A stretch of DNA of 64,000 nucleotides from positions 186,001 through 250,000 of the forward strand of contig NZ_ATVQ01000003.1 of NCBI RefSeq assembly GCF_000420805.1, given 5' to 3'. A program made the position numbers and the translations under genes. How positions within the stretch are numbered: the first letter of the stretch is position 1; each line of letters begins with the position of its first letter. The notes beneath the pieces are model-generated. The model was not told the DNA's origin, did not search any database, and saw only the letters and a list, made by a program, of their open reading frames with translations. This DNA comes from Yaniella halotolerans DSM 15476 (GTDB lineage: Bacteria > Actinomycetota > Actinomycetes > Actinomycetales > Micrococcaceae). This document shows positions 1 to 8,420 of the stretch, piece by piece.

Positions 1-501
1 CTCTTCTATGCACAGTCCATGCCTGGGTTAACGCCATCCTTCGATATCGAAGAAACCGAAGAACTCGTGGATGCGGAGTGGGATGCGGCAACCGGACTTG
101 CTGAGTTACGCGAAAAGTTTGAGCAAACATCCTGGGCCGACCGTGTCCCCACAATGATCGAAGCTGCAGTCGAGACCTCAGTCTCGGGACTGACGCTTCG
201 TGGACGTATCGATGCTGTCTTTAGAAGTGGGGGAGACCCGGACCGTGCATTCGATCCAGACGCTACCTGGGAGTTAGTTGATTGGAAGACGGGTCGAGTT
301 CCGGCAGACAGTGAAATGCCACGACGTAGCCTGCAGTTAGCGATCTACCGGTTGGCATGGTCACGACTCCACGGGATCCCTATGGAAAACATCACCGGCA
401 AATTTGTGTACTTGGCACATGGAGTAGAAAAAACGCCCCATGACTTCGCGACGGCGAAAGAACTCGAGGAGATTCTTGTCAAGGCAATGACCGAAGTTTA
501 G
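1..501 (+). CDS. C-terminal part of AdnB-like helicase-nuclease (partial)
   Basis: The reading frame is open from the first base, so this is the 3' end of a gene that begins outside the window. The visible 167 residues form a RecB-type PD-(D/E)XK nuclease domain: GRIDAVF carries the first metal-binding Asp, ELVDWKTG is the D-x-K core, and SLQLAIYRLAW is the downstream QxxxY motif. In actinobacteria such domains end UvrD-like motor subunits of the AdnAB double-strand-break resection complex. The neighbours nudC and uvrD2 match the mycobacterial adn neighbourhood, which favours AdnB over a stand-alone nuclease. The helicase part is not visible. Its stop codon interlocks with that of the convergent downstream gene (TTAG). 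Confidence 0.8.
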   Translation, partial: LFYAQSMPGLTPSFDIEETEELVDAEWDAATGLAELREKFEQTSWADRVPTMIEAAVETSVSGLTLRGRIDAVFRSGGDPDRAFDPDATWELVDWKTGRVPADSEMPRRSLQLAIYRLAWSRLHGIPMENITGKFVYLAHGVEKTPHDFATAKELEEILVKAMTEV

Positions 502-1955
502 CGGTCGTTCGAATTCTCTTGGACGGTTTTCCACGAGATGGGTTGGGTATCAACGTCGGGTGCAGCGGGCTGGGCTGGCTCGACGTGACGCACGATTTCA
601 TCCTCATCCGATAATGAGTGAACAACTAGCGTCGTGCCATCGTCCTCAGCTTCGGGACGCTGTGGCTCTGGCAGTTCGTCGAGTTCTTCCTCAGCGTCGT
701 CAATCGACGCGGAGTCCTCGGGCAGCTGTGCTTCGCTAGTTTCGGGCTCGTCGGACTCATCGTGGATGAGCGCGGCTTTTGGAACAGGTTGAGATTCTGG
801 TTCTGGTTCTGCATCCCCGGCGGCATTGTTTGGCGTGTCATCTGATTCAGGCTCAGTGCCCTGCTCAGGTTCAGCATCGTCCTGAGTCTCGGTGGACGGT
901 ACCTCGTTGTCCATGACGATGGCAGACTCTGGCTCAGCTGTGGTTGTCGGGGCAGTTACCGGTGCCGAAGGTTCTGGGGTTGGTTCCGGTTCCCAGAATT
1001 TTTGCCCAATATCTTGACCCCCGGTTGCTTCAACATCGGCGACTAATTCATCCAGCATGGCTTGAGCCTCAGACACGACCTCGTCATCGGAAGCGTTGAT
1101 TCCTGACATCAGGTACTTCGCCAACGAGAACTCCGCAGCCAGTGCTGCCCTGCGCATGATGTGCAGATCGAGTTGATCAGCAGGTAAGTCCATGTGTTGG
1201 TGATAGGCGGACAGCAGTGTTTCGCGGAACTCGATGGAGTCTGTGGAGGCGAGCCACGTGAAGTCTTGGGCTGGGTCCCCAATATGCAGGTCGGTCCAGG
1301 CTGTGACGCCAACTGCCCTGTTGCGATCGATCAGTAGAGATGATTCATCAAAATCGCCGTGCACAACCCGTGGGGTGAACGACCACATGCGGCGTTCTTC
1401 GAAGGCACTTTCCCAGCGGCGGAGCAGGACTGACGGTACCTTGCCCGTCAGCGCGATTTGATCTAGCTCTGACAGCAATCGAGACCGGAGCTGTTCGGCC
1501 CCGTACGAAGGTAAATCGGCTGTTTCGACCACGGCTCGGGGGAGCTTATGAATGGCCGCGACAATACGACCAATGTCATCGATAGTTTGGGCTTCGGATC
1601 CCGTGATGGTGTCCAACTCCACCGGCTGGCCGGGCATTTGGTGGTAAATGAAGGTTCTCAGTGAATCGATCTGGACCGCACCGGCGACCGACGGTACGCG
1701 GAACGGCAAATGCGCGCGAATGGCTGGAGTGAAACCAGAGAGTACTTGAATTTCAGTTTCCAGGCGGAATGCGGCCTGAGAGTTTCGAGGGGAACGAACT
1801 CGCCAATGATTATTATCAGTGTCTGTCACGATGGCAGAGTCAAAGGCTCGCGGGTCATCTGGTGAGGCGGAGGCTTGGACAATATCCAGCCCGGGCATGG
1901 CGGCCGATGCCAGTGCTGCAAGTTCCATGGCGGTTCGTTTCATCACATCTACCAT
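498..1955 (-). CDS. Degenerate aminoglycoside-phosphotransferase-like protein with acidic tail
   Basis: The protein has 485 residues. Residues about 40-315 have an APH/choline-kinase-like fold. The catalytic loop reads HGDFDESSLL at 199-208 and the metal-binding segment reads TAWTDLHIGDPAQDF at 218-232. In active APH enzymes the loop is HGDxxxxN and the second motif contains DW. Here the Asn is Ser206 and the Asp position is Ala219, so phosphotransfer may be lost or altered. Residues about 321-485 are a low-complexity Glu/Asp/Pro-rich tail. The Met at codon 5 is an alternative start. It is divergent from nudC with a 77-bp gap. Substrate unknown; a pseudokinase is an inference. Confidence 0.7.
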   Translation of the reverse strand: MVDVMKRTAMELAALASAAMPGLDIVQASASPDDPRAFDSAIVTDTDNNHWRVRSPRNSQAAFRLETEIQVLSGFTPAIRAHLPFRVPSVAGAVQIDSLRTFIYHQMPGQPVELDTITGSEAQTIDDIGRIVAAIHKLPRAVVETADLPSYGAEQLRSRLLSELDQIALTGKVPSVLLRRWESAFEERRMWSFTPRVVHGDFDESSLLIDRNRAVGVTAWTDLHIGDPAQDFTWLASTDSIEFRETLLSAYHQHMDLPADQLDLHIMRRAALAAEFSLAKYLMSGINASDDEVVSEAQAMLDELVADVEATGGQDIGQKFWEPEPTPEPSAPVTAPTTTAEPESAIVMDNEVPSTETQDDAEPEQGTEPESDDTPNNAAGDAEPEPESQPVPKAALIHDESDEPETSEAQLPEDSASIDDAEEELDELPEPQRPEAEDDGTTLVVHSLSDEDEIVRHVEPAQPAAPDVDTQPISWKTVQENSNDR

Positions 1956-2032
1956 ACGCCCGCTTGGAGAAGATCTGGTTGAGTAAACCTGGTGAGTCGA
2001 AAAACTCTGCGCCTCGACCTACAGTGGAAACT

Positions 2033-3037
2033 ATGAATATGCTGCCCGGCCTTGGACGCCTTCCGCTTGCCCGTGACGATGTAGACCGTGGAACTGAACT
2101 TCGCGACGACGAGCAGTGGCTCTCAACCATCTGGGATCAGCCCAACACCCGAGTGCTTTGGCTGCACGGTCGGACAGCACCCATGTATGACGGGGGTTTG
2201 GTCCTGACCGCTCCAACCGGAGAGCTTCCAGGCGACGCTGTCTACCTTGGACGTTCCGCTGAGCACACTCCGCAACATAGTCAATTTGTGGATCGGGATG
2301 AAGAGCATGTAGAAATCGTGCTGTTGATCGCGAAATCTGATACCAAAGCGCCATGGCTACAGGATCCCCAAGTCGGTGGAGTAGTGGTCGAAGAACCTGC
2401 AGATATTGACTGGTTAGGGGTGTCGGACATTGCTCCGGCACTCAACGACCGAGACGTGGGTATCTTTGTCTCAGGAATTGCCATTGCTAACTGGCACAAC
2501 GCTAATAAGTTCTGTCCTCGTTGCGGAACTAAAACTGAACTCACAACGTCCGGCTGGGTGCAAGTGTGTCCAAAGGACGGGTACGAACTTTTTCCACGTA
2601 CCGATCCGGCGGTGATCATGTTAATTACCGACCCCGACGACCGGGCGCTCTTAGGCAATAACAAAGCGTGGGGTAATAAGCGCTATTCAACGCTGGCAGG
2701 TTTCGTAGAACCCGGCGAATCGTTGGAAGCAGCAGTCAAACGCGAAGTGTATGAAGAATCACGAGTGATTGTCGATGGCGTAGAGTACATGGGATCACAG
2801 CCTTGGCCTTTCCCACAATCGCTCATGCTGGGATATCTTGGTCAAACCCAACATCCTGAAGACGCGCAAGCGGATCATGAAGAACTTGCAGAGGTTCGTT
2901 GGTTTAGCCGTGAAGAATTACGCGAAGAGGTGGAGTCTGGCCGGATGTTCATTCCGGGAGCCGCCTCGATCGCACACCACTTAATGCGCCACTGGTACGG
3001 TGGACCATTGCCGCAACCCAGAACTTTAGAGAATTAG
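2033..3037 (+). CDS. nudC: NAD+ diphosphatase NudC (Nudix hydrolase)
   Basis: The 334-residue protein hydrolyses NAD(H) to NMN(H) and AMP; the family also removes NAD caps from RNA. The central zinc-ribbon remnant has CPRC at 161-164 and Cys179. The fourth ligand position is CPKD, where Cys is replaced by Asp182. The Nudix box runs from Gly223 to about 246, with the REVYEES core. SQPWPFPQS at 255-263 is the NudC-specific signature. The frame is open far upstream, but that part lies antisense to the phosphotransferase gene. The ATG at 2033 starts the recognisable N-terminal domain and is chosen for that reason. It ends one base before uvrD2 and is probably co-transcribed with it. Confidence 0.92.
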   Translation: MNMLPGLGRLPLARDDVDRGTELRDDEQWLSTIWDQPNTRVLWLHGRTAPMYDGGLVLTAPTGELPGDAVYLGRSAEHTPQHSQFVDRDEEHVEIVLLIAKSDTKAPWLQDPQVGGVVVEEPADIDWLGVSDIAPALNDRDVGIFVSGIAIANWHNANKFCPRCGTKTELTTSGWVQVCPKDGYELFPRTDPAVIMLITDPDDRALLGNNKAWGNKRYSTLAGFVEPGESLEAAVKREVYEESRVIVDGVEYMGSQPWPFPQSLMLGYLGQTQHPEDAQADHEELAEVRWFSREELREEVESGRMFIPGAASIAHHLMRHWYGGPLPQPRTLEN

Positions 3038-3038
3038 A

Positions 3039-5129
3039 TTGCAAAATCCCGACGAGATTCTAGCCGGCCTGGATGCTGAACAACGCCAGGCAGCCACCAC
3101 CTTGAGCGGACCGGTCCGTATTTTGGCCGGTGCAGGAACGGGTAAAACCCGAGCCATCACTCACCGCATCGCTTATGGGGTAGCTACCGGGGTATATAAC
3201 CCCTACAACGTTTTAGCAGTAACCTTCACAGCTCGAGCCGCAGCGGAAATGCGCGCCCGACTTCGAGATCTGGGTGCACACGGAGTCCAAGCAAAAACTT
3301 TCCACGCTGCGGCACTGGCGCAATTGCAATACTTTTGGCAGCAAGCAATCGGGGGAGATGTCCCCAGATTGGTCGAGTACAAGACGCACCTGATCATGGA
3401 AGCTGCTCAGCGGCTACGCATGAGCACCGATAAAGCCACAATTCGAGACCTGGCTGGGGAAATTGAGTGGGCAAAATTCAACATGCTCACACCGCAGACC
3501 TATCAACAGCAGGGTGCCCACCGCACTATGCCTGCAGGATGGGACCTCGTTGCGGTGACCCGACTGTTCCAAGGCTATGAAGACCTGAAATCAGACCGAG
3601 CCCTCATTGATTTCGAAGACGTCTTGTTGATTCTGGTTGGCATCCTCGAATCCGAACCACGCATTGCAGCGACCGTCCGTAACCAATATCGGGTCTTTCT
3701 TGTCGACGAATTTCAGGACGTCTCGCCGCTGCAATACCGCTTACTCAAAGCCTGGTTGGGGGATCGTGATGATCTCTGTGTGGTCGGTGATACCTCCCAG
3801 ACTATTTATTCTTTTACCGGGGCAACCTCGGACTATCTGTTGGACTTTGGTCAACAGTTCCCCAATGCCACCCAGATCAAGCTGATTCGCGACTACCGGT
3901 CGACTCCGCAGATCGTGGATCTAGCTAACCGTCTATTACAAGAACGGACAAAATCTGATCGCCCGTCGCTGCCGCGCTGGCCGGAGCCACTTGAACTGCT
4001 CTCGCAGCGTGAAACAGGGCCAGAACCCGTCTTCGCAGAATGCAGCCATGATCAGGTCGAAGCTGAATGGGTAACCGGCCAAATCAAGGAACTTCTCGCG
4101 GCAGGGCACAAAGGCTCGGACATTGCCATACTGTTCCGCACTAACGCACAATCTGCAGCCTTTGAGCAGCAGTTTAGTGATGCTGGTATTTCTTACCAGG
4201 TGCGTGGTGCAGAACGCTTCTTTAACCGTCGCGAAGTCCGCGATGGTATTTTGCAACTGCGCGCGGCTGCAAAATCTGCCGATGGTATCGCAGGAACAGC
4301 CGTTATACCCCGCATGAAGGACGTATTGGCATCGTTAGGTTATACCGCCCAAGCTCCACAACAATCCGGTGCGGTGCGGGAACGTTGGGAGTCACTCAAC
4401 GCCATTGTGAATCTCGCACAAGATCTCGTGGAGGCTCGTGGCGATCAAGTGACCCTGGATGTGGTGGTAGCAGAGCTTGATGAGCGAGCCTCACACCAGC
4501 ACGCGCCCGTGATGGATGGCGTCTCGTTGGCATCGATTCACTCAGCAAAGGGTCTGGAATGGGACACCGTATTTCTCGTGGGCGTGACTGAAGGCTTGAT
4601 GCCCATCAGTTTTGCTACCGAAGACAAGAACGTCGATGAAGAACGACGACTCTTTTACGTAGGTATCACTCGAGCCAAAACTCGGTTATATCTGTCGTGG
4701 GCGCTATCAAGGTCAGCTGGTGGTCGTGCCAACCGGAGGCCGTCACGATTCCTGCGGGCGATCCGCACCACCACTACCAAAGCCGGCCCAGCAGCGGAAC
4801 CCAAGGCCAAGCGCTCTACCCGTGCAAAAATAGCCAAGTGTCGCACCTGCGGTACGGTGTTGACCACCGGTGGCGAGCGTAAGATTGGCCGCTGCGACGA
4901 GTGCCCGCCAACGTATGATCCAGCAACCTTCGATAAGTTGGTTACCTGGCGAAAAGACATTTCGACTTCGGATAAGGTCCCAGCGTTTGTCGTTTTTACG
5001 GATGCCACACTGGTGGCCATCGCTGAAAACATGCCCACGGACCTTCAGCAATTGCGGCAGTTACCCGGTGTCGGGCCCAAAAAATTAGAGCGCTACGGGG
5101 CTGAAGTGCTGGCGATTTTGAGCTCTTGA
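3039..5129 (+). CDS. uvrD2: ATP-dependent DNA helicase UvrD2
   Basis: This is a 696-residue superfamily 1A helicase. The Q-motif region LDAEQRQAA is followed by Walker A GAGTGKT at 31-37, the DEFQD Walker B motif near 223-227, and later motifs GDTSQTIYSF and HSAKGLEWD. The tail has four cysteines (CRTC and CDEC, about 601-622) followed by an HRDC domain (about 645-695). This is the architecture of mycobacterial UvrD2. A TTG start at 3039 lies one base after the nudC stop, suggesting translational coupling. The last 37 bases overlap the convergent ThiF-like gene. Confidence 0.93.
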   Translation: MQNPDEILAGLDAEQRQAATTLSGPVRILAGAGTGKTRAITHRIAYGVATGVYNPYNVLAVTFTARAAAEMRARLRDLGAHGVQAKTFHAAALAQLQYFWQQAIGGDVPRLVEYKTHLIMEAAQRLRMSTDKATIRDLAGEIEWAKFNMLTPQTYQQQGAHRTMPAGWDLVAVTRLFQGYEDLKSDRALIDFEDVLLILVGILESEPRIAATVRNQYRVFLVDEFQDVSPLQYRLLKAWLGDRDDLCVVGDTSQTIYSFTGATSDYLLDFGQQFPNATQIKLIRDYRSTPQIVDLANRLLQERTKSDRPSLPRWPEPLELLSQRETGPEPVFAECSHDQVEAEWVTGQIKELLAAGHKGSDIAILFRTNAQSAAFEQQFSDAGISYQVRGAERFFNRREVRDGILQLRAAAKSADGIAGTAVIPRMKDVLASLGYTAQAPQQSGAVRERWESLNAIVNLAQDLVEARGDQVTLDVVVAELDERASHQHAPVMDGVSLASIHSAKGLEWDTVFLVGVTEGLMPISFATEDKNVDEERRLFYVGITRAKTRLYLSWALSRSAGGRANRRPSRFLRAIRTTTTKAGPAAEPKAKRSTRAKIAKCRTCGTVLTTGGERKIGRCDECPPTYDPATFDKLVTWRKDISTSDKVPAFVVFTDATLVAIAENMPTDLQQLRQLPGVGPKKLERYGAEVLAILSS

Positions 5130-6208
5130 ACGGCTGCGCAACAGCCCCGCCGTGGGGCGACTTCGAAGGTTTGAATCCAGCCGTTGGCCAAATGGATTCG
5201 AGTAAAAGTATTGAGATTCAGCCCTGGGACCATGCCGTGTTTGGTCACCGGGACACGGTGACGCAAGTGTTGCGAATCGACCAATGACAGGAGCTCGGTG
5301 GCAATGAGCCCAGCCACTAAGTGAGCACCAGCCAGGGTTTCAATACCACCGCAGCGCCCATCTAGTGCTGAGAAAGGTCGGTCATGGATAGCGGTTTCGG
5401 TAGACGCAGTCTCTAAGCACATGGGACAGGCTGCTGCGTCAGGGGCAACCCAGGGTCCAACATCGATTTCGTCGTCACGAATTACAACGGGTAAATACGG
5501 GTGTTTCAACTCTTTTGCTTGTTGAATAGTCGCGGTGTGCCACCGACCTAGGGTGATGTGGACCGTAGCAAGCGTGGAAAGTGGTGGTTGTTTCGCTCGG
5601 CCAGTGGGGTGGATACGTGGTCGTTGATGTTGTGGATTCAATGCGGAGGCTGTTGCCAGTGAACGCACTGAGCCAATATCTTCTTCACGTAATCCCGTGC
5701 CAACATCGTTGGAGGAAACCCTGTGCGAATCCCAGACACTGAGGTGACCAATACCCGAATCCTGTAGCACGCCACTCAAAGCAACACCTGTTCGACCCAA
5801 CCCGAACACCTGCAGCGCGGCAGCGTATCGTTGCGTTTGGAACTGGTCTTCGTTGTGCGGCGCAAGACCGCGAAGTTTGCCACCTTCAAAAATAGGCGTG
5901 ACGCAACGCAGGCGAGACAGACTCCCACGATGGTCCTGATCAAAGCTTGTTACCGCGCTGTCGGCAAAGGGAGTTGACACCAGTAGGGGTGCTAGCTTGC
6001 GCATCAGTAGTTCAAAATCGACCGGGGAGACGTCACAATCAGTGGCAACCTGAGCTTCTTGGCCGTCGGGAATTCCTTGGCGAAGCCAATGTAAGTACAT
6101 GGCAGCCTGTTTGTTGAGACCTGCGAGTTCCAAACCACGATGACCGGACCCGATCTGTAGATGATTGGCAGCCAGCTTCGTTATGGATAGTCCCGGATTG
6201 ATTTGCAT
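5093..6208 (-). CDS. ThiF/E1-like adenylyltransferase family protein, orphan
   Basis: This 371-residue protein resembles E1/MoeB/ThiF enzymes. A glycine-rich nucleotide-binding loop VFGLGRTG lies at 134-141, with a ribose-binding Asp at the end of VWD (160). CPMC at 261-264 and Cys356-Cys357 could be a modified zinc site. Residues 1-120 are a family-specific N-terminal region. No ubiquitin-like, ThiS/MoaD-like or RiPP precursor gene is visible nearby, so the substrate is unknown. Homologues beside uvrD2 and a YgjP-like peptidase are, from memory, common in Micrococcaceae. It is divergent from the metallopeptidase gene and convergent with uvrD2. Confidence 0.75.
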   Translation of the reverse strand: MQINPGLSITKLAANHLQIGSGHRGLELAGLNKQAAMYLHWLRQGIPDGQEAQVATDCDVSPVDFELLMRKLAPLLVSTPFADSAVTSFDQDHRGSLSRLRCVTPIFEGGKLRGLAPHNEDQFQTQRYAAALQVFGLGRTGVALSGVLQDSGIGHLSVWDSHRVSSNDVGTGLREEDIGSVRSLATASALNPQHQRPRIHPTGRAKQPPLSTLATVHITLGRWHTATIQQAKELKHPYLPVVIRDDEIDVGPWVAPDAAACPMCLETASTETAIHDRPFSALDGRCGGIETLAGAHLVAGLIATELLSLVDSQHLRHRVPVTKHGMVPGLNLNTFTRIHLANGWIQTFEVAPRRGCCAAVQELKIASTSAP

Positions 6209-6271
6209 GGTGACTCCTCATCGGTTCAAGGTGTTACCATGTTGGGCTATCGTGACAGTGCAAGCGGCGTG

Positions 6272-6309
6272 TTTTCCACAGCTAGGATGTTTCGGATACG
6301 TTCTCCACA
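6272..6309 (+). repeat. Two direct TTyTCCACAG repeats in a divergent intergenic region
   Basis: TTTTCCACAG starts at 6272 and TTCTCCACAG at 6301. Each differs at one position from the DnaA-box consensus TTATCCACA, or TTGTCCACA in actinobacteria. They lie between two divergent genes, 28 and 43-51 bases upstream of the possible starts of the peptidase. A regulatory role is unproven. Confidence 0.35.
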
Positions 6310-6351
6310 GGTTCTGGCGTTCAGCCTCGGGAGCTTGTGCCCTGGTGCAGC

Positions 6352-6969
6352 ATGAAGGACATGGATACTATTTCAACTTTGAGACGCGAAGATATCGAGC
6401 AACTCTCCGGTGGCCGAATATCATCAATTGTCGAGATCGGTGGAGAAACCGTTCGCCTGATTAGTTCGGCACGACGGAAGAAGACCATATCGGCGAAAAT
6501 GCATGACGGGATGATCGAGTTATCTGTCCCACTGCGTATGCGAGACGCGGATATCGTGCGGTCGGGGACGGCGCTGATATCGAAACTCAAATCCCGTCAG
6601 CGACAAACACCCCGTTCGGACTCAGAATTGTATAGTCGGGCAGAACATTTAGCCCGCGTATGGCTCGGCTCGGAGGTCATGCCCACCTCAGTGGTGTGGT
6701 CTGACCGGCAGACAACACTGTGGGGGTCCTGCACTGTTGCCACCGGTGCTATCCGCATTTCTACGATGCTGCACGGGATGCCCCAGTGGGTTATCGATGG
6801 GGTGCTGGTGCACGAACTTGCCCACCTGAAATACACCGACCACGGTCAAGAGTTTCGTGACTTTGCAGCACGGTACCCACGCATGAGTGAAGCCAATGCC
6901 TTCCTCGACGGAGTGAGTTTTGCCCAGCACCGTGGCGAGGGCAAAACATTCCCGGACGAATACGACTAG
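6352..6969 (+). CDS. YgjP-like (M48/DUF45) zinc metallopeptidase
   Basis: The 205-residue protein is a small cytosolic zincin of the YgjP/SprT-like group. The zinc motif HELAH is at 154-158, with a third ligand His164 in YTDHGQEF. The family motif LWGSCT is at 123-128. It has no signal peptide or membrane segment. The start is uncertain: GTG 6337 follows a GGGAG only 3 nt away, while ATG 6352 and ATG 6361 have no clear Shine-Dalgarno sequence; 6352 is chosen as a compromise. Its stop codon interlocks with that of the convergent DUF2342 gene (CTAG). Substrate unknown. Confidence 0.85.
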   Translation: MKDMDTISTLRREDIEQLSGGRISSIVEIGGETVRLISSARRKKTISAKMHDGMIELSVPLRMRDADIVRSGTALISKLKSRQRQTPRSDSELYSRAEHLARVWLGSEVMPTSVVWSDRQTTLWGSCTVATGAIRISTMLHGMPQWVIDGVLVHELAHLKYTDHGQEFRDFAARYPRMSEANAFLDGVSFAQHRGEGKTFPDEYD

Positions 6970-8354
6970 TTTTTCTTGTCCTGGTCGTCGTCGAAGCCAC
7001 CTTCGAGCAACTTCTTGAGGTCGTCATCGAGCGTGGCCGACTGCTCATCTGCAGAGGTTTGCCGTTGAACGTAGCCTTCAGGATCATCCAGATCTTCGTC
7101 GGTTGGTAGACGCAACTGGGATTCCCAGATGGCATCGCGATATTCGATCCCTTCGGCTTCTTGGATGGTGGTCCAGAGCTTCGTGGCGTCGTGGAGTCGA
7201 CGAGGACGCAAATCAAGGCCGACCAGAGAGCCAAAAGCGTGCTCCGCAGGTCCACCAGAAGCACGACGACGATTGATCATCTCTCGGAGTGCATTGGCAG
7301 ATTCTAATGGTGTGGCAGCTTCGGTGACGACGACATCGACCCAGCCTTCAATGAGCGCAAGCAATGTTTCCAGATGCTCGATAGCAGCCTTTTGAGCGCC
7401 CTCAGGTTCTGGAATGAACATTGATCCGGAGAACATCTGGTTCATTGATTCTGGATCGGTGGGGTCAAGATGCTGAACCGCATCTTCGATCGCCGAAACG
7501 TCGATGGTAATACCTGCGGCATACTGCTGCACCATAGCGGTGAGATCGCGTGCTAACCACGGTGAGTTTGCGAAGAGACGCATGCGGGCGGCTTCACGCA
7601 GCGCAAGGTAGATGCGGACTTGGTCGGGTTCAACTGCGAGTCCGTCGCCGAATTCTTCGATATTCACCGGCAGCATCGCCATGCGTTGGCCTGCGATGGG
7701 AAAACCGGTGTCGGTTCCGGAGAGAACCTCCTGGGCGAGCTCACCGATGGCCTGGCCGAGTTGTAGCCCAAACATGGAACCACCAAGATTTTTCATCATC
7801 GGCTGCATATCGCCAAAGGCGCCCTGAAATTCTTCTGGCATTTGCCCTGGGAGCTGTTCCGTGATGGTTCGACTTAAGGCCTCGGATAGGGAGGTTGCTA
7901 CGGGGTTGGTCATCTCGCGCCAGTTGTCCATGGTTGCCTCAACCCATTCGGCACGTGACCACGCAATGACGGGAACGTTGGCTGCTTCAAGGGTGGTCGA
8001 ATTATCCAACCATGAGTCTGCCAGACGGACAGCATCATCAATTTCAGTGGCAGAAAATGAGCCTACTGAGGGATCCTGCCCAGCGATCGATTGACGGGCA
8101 GTCTGCTTTGCCAAGTCCCAGTTAACCGGTGCATCGTCGTTCGATCCCTGCATCATCGATTGGAACTGCTGCATGATGTTTTGCATCATCTGCGGGTCCA
8201 TCATCGAAGGATCAAAAGGCATACCGGATGCGCCAAATTGATTCATAGCGCGTTGGATCTCTTCCGGGTCGGGTGCGTTCTCACCAAACATTTTCCGGAA
8301 CATTTCGGACATTGGATCGTGGTCGTCGCCGTTCGTTGGGCCTGTATTGCTCAT
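6966..8354 (-). CDS. DUF2342 family zincin-like protein
   Basis: This 462-residue protein is of the actinobacterial DUF2342 family, annotated as putative zinc-dependent metallopeptidases or F420-associated proteins. The N-terminal 100 residues are Met/Gln-rich with repeated MMDPQMMQNIMQQF-like stretches. The conserved core includes GSMFGLQLGQAIGELA and IEHLETLLALIEGWVD, followed by RRRASGGPAEHAF and the GLDLRPRRLHDA segment. There is no signal peptide. The ATG at 8354 is preferred over an upstream one at 8390 because GGAGAG sits just ahead of it. Molecular function is not established. Confidence 0.85.
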   Translation of the reverse strand: MSNTGPTNGDDHDPMSEMFRKMFGENAPDPEEIQRAMNQFGASGMPFDPSMMDPQMMQNIMQQFQSMMQGSNDDAPVNWDLAKQTARQSIAGQDPSVGSFSATEIDDAVRLADSWLDNSTTLEAANVPVIAWSRAEWVEATMDNWREMTNPVATSLSEALSRTITEQLPGQMPEEFQGAFGDMQPMMKNLGGSMFGLQLGQAIGELAQEVLSGTDTGFPIAGQRMAMLPVNIEEFGDGLAVEPDQVRIYLALREAARMRLFANSPWLARDLTAMVQQYAAGITIDVSAIEDAVQHLDPTDPESMNQMFSGSMFIPEPEGAQKAAIEHLETLLALIEGWVDVVVTEAATPLESANALREMINRRRASGGPAEHAFGSLVGLDLRPRRLHDATKLWTTIQEAEGIEYRDAIWESQLRLPTDEDLDDPEGYVQRQTSADEQSATLDDDLKKLLEGGFDDDQDKKN

Positions 8355-8420
8355 ATCTCTCCACGTTACTGTAGGGGCCGGTTCAAACAATAGCCTCTGT
8401 GGGCTATACGCTAAATGTTT

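Noticed and set aside
1769-2032. Upstream extension of the nudC frame by 88 codons
   Set aside because: It lies antisense to the phosphotransferase gene and its translation has no NudC similarity; ATG 2033 starts the domain.
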